5,373 nucleotides of DNA, taken from Burkholderiales bacterium (GTDB taxonomy: Bacteria > Pseudomonadota > Gammaproteobacteria > Burkholderiales > SG8-39). How positions within the stretch are numbered: position 1 is the stretch's first letter; the number at the start of each line of letters is the position of its first letter. Where the stretch lies: the NCBI GenBank assembly GCA_016649475.1, contig JAENXP010000217.1, forward strand, positions 1 through 5,373, in the 5' to 3' direction. Positions 1-4,965 of this stretch are shown piece after piece. The position numbers were made by a program, and so were the translations under genes. The notes under the pieces are model-generated. The model saw nothing but the letters and a program-made list of their open reading frames with translations. It searched no databases and had not been told where the DNA came from.

Positions 1-263
1 CCGGTGGCGTAGGCCAGCGGCCGGCCGTGGGTCACGTGAAAAGTGTTGGCGTCTATGTAGGCCGACAGCCGCCCGGCGCAGCCTATGCCGGAAACCACCG
101 CGAGTTTGTCCTTGTCTATGCCCAGTTCGTGGATAGCCCAGAGCAGCGCACGCAGCGCGATGCCGTGGCCGCAGCCGGGGCAGAGGAAATGCGGCATCAT
201 TTCCTTGCGCAGATAATCGCGCACGTCGAATTCGGCTGCCGAGTCTACGATGGTGCTGCTCAT
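1..263 (-). CDS. korB: 2-oxoacid:ferredoxin oxidoreductase beta subunit (KorB-type), 3' part outside window
   Basis: This is the TPP-binding beta subunit of a KorAB-type enzyme, which oxidatively decarboxylates a 2-oxoacid with CoA and passes electrons to ferredoxin in the cytoplasm. Only the first 87 codons are present. The visible part has CPGCGHG (residues 28-34), GIGCAGR (59-65) and FHVTHGRPLAYATG (from 75), all typical of the family's beta subunit. Cys28, Cys31 and Cys62 have the spacing of three of the four ligands of the proximal [4Fe-4S] cluster in this family; the fourth would lie outside the window. The ATG at 263 is preceded by a strong Shine-Dalgarno sequence (AAGGAGA, 277-271, 7 nt spacing) and overlaps the korA stop as ATGA. 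The family call is firm. 2-Oxoglutarate as substrate is the usual annotation but cannot be proven here; other 2-oxoacids are possible. Confidence 0.93.
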   Translation of the reverse strand, partial: MSSTIVDSAAEFDVRDYLRKEMMPHFLCPGCGHGIALRALLWAIHELGIDKDKLAVVSGIGCAGRLSAYIDANTFHVTHGRPLAYAT

Positions 264-1432
264 GTTGCCGTCTCCTTGGCCAGCACCTGGGCGCGCGCGG
301 CGATTTCCGTCGGCGTGATGGCCTCGCCGTCGTAGCGATGAATGGCGTCCACCCGCTTGCCGCCGAGTATGCGCTGCACTTCCAGACTGAGCTGGCCGGC
401 ATTCATTTCCGGCACCAGCACGGCGCGCGCGGTCTTTGCCGCCTCGCGCAAGGCCGTTTCCGGGAACGGCCACAGCGTCACCGGCCGGAACAGGCCCAGG
501 CGCACGCCCTTTGCGCGGGCGATGTCCAGTGCGCGTGTCGCGGCGCGGGCGCTGATGCCGATGGCGACGATCAGCACTTCGGCATCATCGCAGCCCAGCG
601 CCTGCCACGAGTCGATGGCATCGCGGTGGCGCTCGAACTTGGTGAGCAGCCGGCCGAGGTTGCGCGCGACGGCCTCCGGGTTCTGCGTCGGAAAACCGTT
701 TTCGGCGTGCGTCAGCCCTGTGGTGTGCACGCGATAGCCGGCGCCGGGGCGCGACATGGACGGGATTCCGTCTTCGTTCGCGGCGTAGGGTCGATAGGCC
801 TCGGGCGGCCCGCTGGCCCATTTGCGTTCGGCGCGCGCGTCATCCCGCACATCGAGGAGCTCGACCGTTTCGGTCAGTTGCGCGATCACCTGGTCGTAGA
901 GCAGCACCACCGGCGTGCGGCAGGTTTCCGCAAGGTCGAATGCGCGTATGGTTTCGGTATAGATTTCGCGCACCGACGCGGGCGCGAGCACGATCATGGG
1001 ATAGTCGCCGTGGCTGCCCCAGCGCGACTGCATGATGTCGGATTGCGACGGGCGCGTCGGCATGCCGGTGGAGGGGCCGCCGCGCATGACGTTGACGATC
1101 ACGCAGGGAATTTCGGCGCCGGCGGCGTAGCCGATGTTTTCCTGCTTCAGCGAAAAGCCCGGTCCGCTGGTGGCGGTCAGGGCCTTGACCCCGCCCATCG
1201 AGGCGCCGATGACCGCGGCGATCGAGGCGATTTCGTCTTCCATCTGCACGAACACCCCGTCCACCTCGGGCAGGAGGCGCGACAGGCGCTCGGCGATTTC
1301 CGACGAAGGCGTAATCGGATAGCCGGCGAAGAAGCGGCAGCCGGCGGCGACCGCACCCAGCGCGCAGGCGTGGTTGCCCGAGATCAGGCGCACCTCGGCG
1401 CGTGGCGCAAGCGCTTTGTCGACGGCGTTCAT
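260..1432 (-). CDS. korA: 2-oxoacid:ferredoxin oxidoreductase alpha subunit (KorA-type, without gamma domain)
   Basis: This 390-residue protein is the alpha subunit that carries the TPP pyrimidine-binding half of the active site and pairs with KorB. Visible motifs are GYPITPSSEI (37-46), the acidic EDE stretch (65-67) expected to hold the glutamate that activates TPP, TSGPGFSLKQE (88-98), RGGPSTGMPTRPSQSD (117-132), HGDYP (141-145) and a C-terminal PEMNAGQLSLEV (341-352) in the second domain. The length matches the short OorA-like alpha subunits. Long KorA forms of about 600 residues carry an N-terminal gamma domain, which is absent here, so gamma must come from another protein. The frame stays open for 31 codons upstream, but that stretch lies inside the preceding gene and does not resemble the family. 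The ATG at 1432 has a good Shine-Dalgarno sequence and an ATGA overlap with the upstream stop. Substrate is uncertain: 2-oxoglutarate or another 2-oxoacid. Confidence 0.94.
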   Translation of the reverse strand: MNAVDKALAPRAEVRLISGNHACALGAVAAGCRFFAGYPITPSSEIAERLSRLLPEVDGVFVQMEDEIASIAAVIGASMGGVKALTATSGPGFSLKQENIGYAAGAEIPCVIVNVMRGGPSTGMPTRPSQSDIMQSRWGSHGDYPMIVLAPASVREIYTETIRAFDLAETCRTPVVLLYDQVIAQLTETVELLDVRDDARAERKWASGPPEAYRPYAANEDGIPSMSRPGAGYRVHTTGLTHAENGFPTQNPEAVARNLGRLLTKFERHRDAIDSWQALGCDDAEVLIVAIGISARAATRALDIARAKGVRLGLFRPVTLWPFPETALREAAKTARAVLVPEMNAGQLSLEVQRILGGKRVDAIHRYDGEAITPTEIAARAQVLAKETAT

Positions 1433-2385
1433 GCCCGTGCTCCCTCTGCGGCAACCACGGCGTCCAGATGCACGCGTATGGCAAAATCCGGACACAGCAT
1501 TTCGCACAGGCGGCAACCGGTGCATTTTTCCGGCTGCGCCAGCTCGACGATGCGCTCCTCATTCAGCCGCAGGCAGCGCTCGGGGCAGAGTTTCACGCAA
1601 ATGTCGCAGCTCTTGCACCATTGCTGCGTGATTTCCAGGCGCACGCTGTAGGGTGTTTCCGCCGGCACGGGAAGACGCGCGGCCGGCGCTCCGGCTTCGG
1701 TGACGCTGGTTCGCGCTTCCGCGATCCAGCTGCGCCCGAGGCGGAAAGCGTCGAGGTTGACCGCGATGGTTTTCTTCGGCACGAACTGCGACAGCGCGTT
1801 CTCCCAGTCTTCGGCGGGAAAATCGAGCGCCGTGGACAGGGCGCCGATCAGAACCACGTTTGCGGCGCGCTCGTTGCCCAGCTCCTCGGCCATGCGGGTG
1901 GCGTCGATCGCGTAGCCTTCCGCGACATGCTCCTTGACTTCGGCCGGCGTTTCGCGCGAGTAGCGCAGCGGCGCGCCCGGGCGCCGGTTCAGGCATGCAA
2001 ACGGCGGCACGATGCGCTTGGTGTCGCAGATAAAGATTCCCGTGTCCGGCTTGAGGTAGGCGAGCCAGCGCAAACCCTCGGCCCATTCTAGCGCGACCAG
2101 GATGTCGGCTTCGCCCTTGGGGATGGTCGGCGACCATACCTGCGGGCCGAAGCGCACGTGGCTGAACACGGTGCCGCCGCGCTTGGCCATGCCGTGCACT
2201 TCGCTTTGCTTGACTTCGAAACCCTTGGACTGGGCCAGGGACGCCAGAGCCTTGGACACCATGATCACGCCCTGGCCGCCCACGCCGACGATGAGCACAT
2301 TCATCGGCTCGCGTGCCTTGGCCGCCGCCGCGGTGGGCCGCAGCTCCTCGCTTGCGACGCTGCTCGACGCGCTCGGGCGGTTCAT
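1429..2385 (-). CDS. iorB: IorB-type gamma subunit fused to a C-terminal 2x[4Fe-4S] ferredoxin domain
   Basis: This 318-residue protein has two parts. Residues about 28-225 form the 2-oxoacid oxidoreductase gamma domain of the indolepyruvate (IorB) kind: GVGGQGV (34-40), SEVHGMAKRGG (61-71), SHVRFG (75-80). Residues about 246-308 form a bacterial-type ferredoxin with two CxxCxxCxxxCP motifs: Cys257/260/263/267 and Cys288/291/294/298. A stand-alone IorB is about 200 residues, so the ferredoxin is an extra domain, like the separate OorD/KorD delta subunit joined to gamma. It lies between iorA and korA with 4-base overlaps on both sides. I chose the ATG at 2385 because it overlaps the iorA stop as ATGA, although no strong Shine-Dalgarno sequence precedes it. 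The ATG at 2304 would remove a 27-residue Ala/Ser-rich tail and start at the conserved MNVLIVG; it is a real alternative. The domain calls are firm, the start less so. Confidence 0.92.
   Translation of the reverse strand: MNRPSASSSVASEELRPTAAAAKAREPMNVLIVGVGGQGVIMVSKALASLAQSKGFEVKQSEVHGMAKRGGTVFSHVRFGPQVWSPTIPKGEADILVALEWAEGLRWLAYLKPDTGIFICDTKRIVPPFACLNRRPGAPLRYSRETPAEVKEHVAEGYAIDATRMAEELGNERAANVVLIGALSTALDFPAEDWENALSQFVPKKTIAVNLDAFRLGRSWIAEARTSVTEAGAPAARLPVPAETPYSVRLEITQQWCKSCDICVKLCPERCLRLNEERIVELAQPEKCTGCRLCEMLCPDFAIRVHLDAVVAAEGARA
1441..1446 (-). promoter_or_regulatory. Ribosome binding site that fixes the korA start
   Basis: The minus strand reads GAGGGA here, 8 nt before the ATG at 1432. 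It lies inside the last codons of the upstream gene. It supports the start at 1432 over the in-frame ATG at 1525, which would add 31 residues unlike the family. Confidence 0.75.
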
Positions 2386-4202
2386 TGTGTCACCGCCGCC
2401 GCCGGCTTGATGCAATCCACCGTGCACACCTGCGCGCACAGGGTGCAGCCGATACAGAGCGACTGATCGATTTTCACCTTGTGCCGGCCCTCGAAGGTAT
2501 CCTCACCCCAGGTCATGGCGGGGCAGCCGAGGTTCATGCACGATTGGCAGGCGTTGCACTGCTCGTTCACGATGGCGAGCGCGGGCCCCTTGATCTTGAC
2601 CGGGTCGAGCACGCAGGGGCGGTTGGAGATGATCACCGATACGCCGCGGTGCGCGATCCCCTCGCGCAGCGTCTGGTACATCTGCGCCAGATCGTAGGAA
2701 TCCACGGTGCGCACCCATTTCACGCCGACGGCGCGCACCAGCGCTTCGTAATCCACTTTCGGCGCATCCTCGCCGCGCAGCGTCTTGCCCGTGCCCGGAT
2801 GTTCCTGGCCGCCGGTCATCGCGGTGATGTGGTTGTCGAGCAGCAGCACGGTAATGTTCGCCTGGTTGTAGACCGCATCGATCAAGCCGGGGATGCCGGC
2901 GTGCAGGAAGGTCGAATCGCCGATGGTGGCCATCACCGGCTTGGTGTCGCCGGCCTTGGACATGCCGATCGCATTGCCGATGGACGAACCCATCGACACC
3001 GTGGTGTCCAGCCCGCGCAGCGGGTCGAGGCAAGCCAGGGTGTAGCAGCCGATGTCCCCGGCCACGCGCGCGCCCGATGCCCGGACCGCCATGAAACTCG
3101 AGGTGTGCGGGCAGCCGGCGCACAGCACCGGTGGCCGCACCAGCGGTTCGAGTGCCCAGCTGCCGCGCGTCGGGCGCGGCTCGAGCACGCCCGCCTGTTC
3201 GAAGCCTGCGCGTATCACCTCGGGCGAAAACTCGCCCATGCGCGGGAAAAACTGCTTGCCTTCGGCCTTGATGCCCAGCGCGCGCAGTTCCTTTTCGATC
3301 ACCGGCTCCAGTTCCTCGACCACGAACACGCGCTCGACCGAGTCGCAATAGCGGCGCAGCAGGCCCTCGGGCAGGGGCCAGGAGGCGCCGAGTTTCAGCA
3401 CGCTCGCGTTGGGCAGCACCTCGCGCACATAGGGATAGCAGGTGCCGGCGGTGATCACGCCGAAACTCGCATCGCCGGTTTCCCAGCGGTTGATCGTCGC
3501 GGTCTCCAGGTATTCCTTCAATTTCGCCTCGCGCTCGAGCACGACCGCGTGGCGCCGCCGCGCATGCGCCGGAATCATCACGTTCTTCGCCGGGTTCTCG
3601 ATGAACGGCCGCACCGGGACTTCCTTGCGCGGGCCTATGGCGACCGGGCTGCGCGTGTGCGACAGGCGGGTGGTGCCGCGCACGATGACCATGGTGTCGA
3701 ATTCTTCGGATAAGTCGAACGCGAGCCGCGTGTAGTCGAGCGCTTCCTGCGCGTCGCTGGGTTCGAGCACCGGAACCGTCGCAAGCTGGGCGTAGATGCG
3801 CGTGTCCTGCTCGTTTTGCGAGCTGTGGATGCCCGGATCGTCGCAAATCGCGAGAACCAGCCCGCCGTTGACTCCGATATAGGACTGGGACATGAACGCG
3901 TCGGCGGCAACGTTGAGTCCCACGTGCTTCATCGACGCCAGCGCGCGGCTGCCGGCAAAGGCCGCACCCATGGCCACGTCGAGCGCGACCTTTTCATTGG
4001 TCGACCATTGCGCGTGCAGGTCCCCGGCCGGGTATTCGGCGAGGGATTCCATGATCTCGGTGCTGGGCGTGCCCGGATAGGCGGCGGCGACCCGCACGCC
4101 GGCTTCCCACGCGCCGCGCGCGATCGCCTCGTTTCCGGTCAGGGGTTTGACGTCCTGCTTCGGGTTTTGCGACTGTTCCACAGTCTCGGTCACTGCGTGC
4201 AT
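2382..4202 (-). CDS. iorA: Indolepyruvate-type ferredoxin oxidoreductase, alpha subunit
   Basis: This 606-residue protein resembles IorA, which converts indolepyruvate and other arylpyruvates (from Trp, Phe, Tyr transamination) with CoA to arylacetyl-CoA and CO2, reducing ferredoxin. Domains in order: TPP pyrimidine half with YPGTPSTEI (42-50) and WSTNEKVALD (66-75, Glu70 the likely TPP-activating residue); a middle domain; the pyrophosphate half with CAGCPH (361-366), GDIGCYT (382-388) and a GDS...N metal-TPP motif (Asp429 to Asn457); and a C-terminal ferredoxin region. That region has Cys549/552/555/560 (CxxCxxCxxxxCP) and Cys583/586/589/593, the latter followed by Thr rather than Pro, with an extra Cys597. 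Length is normal for the family. The ATG at 4202 has an excellent Shine-Dalgarno sequence (AGGGAGG, 4217-4211, 8 nt spacing). The first 20 or so residues look like a nonconserved tail. It is the first gene of the operon; its stop overlaps the next start. Aryl substrate preference is inferred from the family. Confidence 0.95.
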   Translation of the reverse strand: MHAVTETVEQSQNPKQDVKPLTGNEAIARGAWEAGVRVAAAYPGTPSTEIMESLAEYPAGDLHAQWSTNEKVALDVAMGAAFAGSRALASMKHVGLNVAADAFMSQSYIGVNGGLVLAICDDPGIHSSQNEQDTRIYAQLATVPVLEPSDAQEALDYTRLAFDLSEEFDTMVIVRGTTRLSHTRSPVAIGPRKEVPVRPFIENPAKNVMIPAHARRRHAVVLEREAKLKEYLETATINRWETGDASFGVITAGTCYPYVREVLPNASVLKLGASWPLPEGLLRRYCDSVERVFVVEELEPVIEKELRALGIKAEGKQFFPRMGEFSPEVIRAGFEQAGVLEPRPTRGSWALEPLVRPPVLCAGCPHTSSFMAVRASGARVAGDIGCYTLACLDPLRGLDTTVSMGSSIGNAIGMSKAGDTKPVMATIGDSTFLHAGIPGLIDAVYNQANITVLLLDNHITAMTGGQEHPGTGKTLRGEDAPKVDYEALVRAVGVKWVRTVDSYDLAQMYQTLREGIAHRGVSVIISNRPCVLDPVKIKGPALAIVNEQCNACQSCMNLGCPAMTWGEDTFEGRHKVKIDQSLCIGCTLCAQVCTVDCIKPAAAVTQ

Positions 4203-4210
4203 ACGCTGAT

Positions 4211-4217
4211 CCTCCCT
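4211..4217 (-). promoter_or_regulatory. Strong ribosome binding site of iorA
   Basis: The minus strand reads AGGGAGG, 8 nt before the iorA ATG. An A/T-rich stretch (about 4222-4239) lies just upstream, which should keep the site unstructured. The site decides the start at 4202 and points to high translation of the first operon gene. Confidence 0.8.
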
Positions 4218-4240
4218 CGCGGCAAAAATTTATTTCTTCT

Positions 4241-4259
4241 GGTTGATCCCGGATCATCC
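4241..4259. promoter_or_regulatory. Dyad over the predicted iorA transcription start, candidate operator
   Basis: The sequence GGTTGATCCCGGATCATCC is an inverted repeat with 9-bp arms around a single central base, with one mismatched pair (4243/4257). The core TGATCC-C-GGATCA is perfect. If transcription starts near 4246 as the FNR box position predicts, the dyad covers about -13 to +6, a place where bound protein would block initiation. Several Rrf2 proteins such as NsrR use dyads with an odd centre, so the neighbouring Rrf2 regulator is the obvious candidate ligand. It is not a good FNR site, because the TTGAT and ATCAT halves are 5 rather than 4 bases apart. Binding is inferred. Confidence 0.4.
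4253..4258 (-). promoter_or_regulatory. Predicted -10 hexamer of the iorA operon
   Basis: The minus strand reads GATGAT, 4 of 6 matches to TATAAT. It lies where a class II FNR-dependent promoter should have its -10 element if the FNR box centre (4287.5) is at -41.5, giving a start near 4246 and a leader of about 44 nt. No good -35 hexamer is needed at such promoters and none is obvious. Confidence 0.4.
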
Positions 4260-4280
4260 TCAAACCGTACGGCGGATGTC

Positions 4281-4294
4281 TTGATCTAGATTAA
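4281..4294. promoter_or_regulatory. FNR/Anr-type binding site upstream of iorA
   Basis: The sequence TTGATCTAGATTAA matches the FNR/Anr consensus TTGAT-N4-ATCAA at 9 of 10 defined bases. It is centred about 85 bp before the iorA ATG, in the only sizeable gap ahead of the operon. FNR-type proteins activate from such boxes when oxygen is absent, which suits oxygen-sensitive ferredoxin-linked oxidoreductases. A Dnr-type regulator responding to nitric oxide could use the same box. Confidence 0.68.
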
Positions 4295-4330
4295 ACGCGC
4301 CCGACAAAATGGGGGAAACCCGGCGGGAAC

Positions 4331-4340
4331 GGACCGGTCC
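4331..4340. repeat. 10-bp perfect palindrome after the Rrf2 gene
   Basis: GGACCGGTCC lies 10 nt past the Rrf2 stop codon. The arms extend with an internal mismatch into flanking G/C bases, so the transcript could form a hairpin. No T-run follows on the minus strand, so it is a weak terminator candidate at best and may let Rrf2 transcripts read into iorA. Confidence 0.3.
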
Positions 4341-4349
4341 CGTCCGCGC

Positions 4350-4796
4350 CTAGGTCGCGGCAAGGGTATTTGCGAGCGCAAGCGCCCGGCGCTGGCGCTC
4401 GATCAGCTTGAGCATGGTGTCGACGGTGATCGAACGGAAGGTGGCTTTGGCGATTTCATCGACCTCCGCCATTACCGCCCCCAGGGCGCGGCCGACCTCG
4501 CTCGATTCATCGAATTCGTCGCTCTCGCCGGTACGCGTGCTGATGTCCTCGAACAATTCGATTACGTCCATCAGCGTGAGTCGTTTGGCGTTGCCGCTGA
4601 AGCGGTAACCGCCGCCGACGCCACGCGCGGATTCGACCAGGCCGGCGCGCCCCAGTTCGCGCAGGACCTTGGCCAGGTGGTGGGTGGAGGCGCCGTATTT
4701 TTCGGCTATCTCCGCGGCCGACAGCTGCCGCCCCGGATTGGCTGCAAATTCGAGTACGCTGTACAGCGCCAGACTGGTGCTTTTCTGTAGCTTCAT
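4350..4796 (-). CDS. Rrf2-family transcriptional regulator without cysteines
   Basis: This 148-residue protein is a winged helix-turn-helix regulator of the Rrf2 family (relatives of IscR, NsrR, RirA and CymR). The N-terminal MKLQKSTSLALYSVLEFA is the usual first helix, residues about 25-50 form the helix-turn-helix (AAEIAEKYGASTHHLAKVLRELG), and RGVGGGYR (58-65) is the typical wing. Residues 74-84 start the long dimer helix. The loop that carries three cysteines in IscR and NsrR is here an acidic stretch (residues about 84-104), and the whole protein has no cysteine. It therefore cannot bind an Fe-S cluster through cysteine and must sense something else or use other ligands. The start at 4796 fits the family, but only a poor Shine-Dalgarno sequence precedes it; a short leader frame ends 3 nt upstream. 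The gene lies 147 bp upstream of iorA in the same direction and probably controls it. Family call firm, target inferred. Confidence 0.92.
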   Translation of the reverse strand: MKLQKSTSLALYSVLEFAANPGRQLSAAEIAEKYGASTHHLAKVLRELGRAGLVESARGVGGGYRFSGNAKRLTLMDVIELFEDISTRTGESDEFDESSEVGRALGAVMAEVDEIAKATFRSITVDTMLKLIERQRRALALANTLAAT

Positions 4797-4799
4797 GAG

Positions 4800-4856
4800 T
4801 TAGCAGGCTGTTGCAGAACTTCGAAAGTGCCTAAAAAGCGCTACGGTCGTCACCAT
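4800..4856 (-). CDS. Possible 18-residue leader peptide ahead of the Rrf2 gene
   Basis: The minus strand holds a short frame (MVTTVALFRHFRSSATAC, stop TAA) whose stop lies 3 nt before the Rrf2 ATG. A strong AGGAG (4864-4860) sits 3 nt before its ATG and 6 nt before the GTG that follows, so the GTG at 4853 may be the true start. The Rrf2 gene lacks a comparable site of its own, so ribosomes finishing the leader could restart there. Nothing in the peptide indicates a function of its own. A frame of this size can occur by chance; the placement of the ribosome site and stop is the only support. Confidence 0.35.
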   Translation of the reverse strand: MVTTVALFRHFRSSATAC

Positions 4857-4874
4857 GCTCTCCTCTCAACAGCC
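4806..4874. repeat. 8-bp inverted repeat flanking the leader frame
   Basis: GGCTGTTG (4806-4813) and CAACAGCC (4867-4874) are perfect inverted copies, extended by one G-U pair in the minus-strand transcript. Paired, they would enclose the leader's ribosome site and most of its frame and bring the Rrf2 start close to the stem. A third related copy, CAACAACC, lies at 4942-4949. The motif also resembles terminal bases of some insertion sequences, so it could be a decayed end rather than an RNA switch. Confidence 0.35.
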
Positions 4875-4918
4875 CCTGGCTTGGGGGATATACGCCCCGC
4901 AGGAAGTCCCCTTTGGGG

Positions 4919-4941
4919 AAAAGGGGGCGTGCCCCCTTTTT
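4919..4941 (-). terminator. Rho-independent terminator after the acetyltransferase gene
   Basis: A 9-bp stem AAAAGGGGG/CCCCCTTTT encloses a 4-base loop. On the minus strand it is followed by C residues after TTTT; on the plus strand by one more T. It begins 24 nt past the acetyltransferase stop. The symmetric A and T ends allow function in either direction. A second small hairpin, TCCCC-TTT-GGGGA (4907-4919), abuts it and could compete with its A-rich edge. It separates the acetyltransferase transcript from the Rrf2 gene. Confidence 0.65.
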
Positions 4942-4965
4942 CAACAACCGGTATCGCAAACACGA

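Noticed and set aside
1433..1525. 31-codon N-terminal extension of KorA
   Set aside because: It lies wholly inside the ferredoxin coding part of the upstream gene, reads as Arg/Gly-rich sequence unlike the family, and the ATG at 1432 has a good ribosome site and ATGA overlap.
338..1651. Long open frame on the plus strand (437 codons) opposite korA and the ferredoxin end of iorB
   Set aside because: It is antisense to clearly conserved genes, its translation is Arg/Ala/Gly/His-rich without recognisable motifs, and such frames arise by chance from high-GC third positions.
2386..2439. 18-codon further extension of the IorB fusion
   Set aside because: It overlaps the conserved end of iorA and adds Gly/His-rich residues; the ATG at 2385 sits at the coupled junction.
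2313..3713. Long open frame on the plus strand (466 codons) opposite iorA
   Set aside because: Same reason: antisense to a gene with intact TPP and Fe-S motifs, biased composition and no family resemblance.
4227..4232. A/T-rich TAAATT as an alternative -10 element for iorA
   Set aside because: Transcription would start at or inside the ribosome binding site, and the spacing to the FNR box would be wrong for activation.
4243..4257. Second FNR box (TTGAT...ATCAT) near the iorA promoter
   Set aside because: The half-sites are 5 bases apart instead of 4 and one half is imperfect, so it is better described as a separate dyad.
4887..4892. TATATC as a -10 element for the Rrf2 gene
   Set aside because: No supporting -35 hexamer lies at the right distance and the surroundings are G/C hairpins; too weak to annotate.
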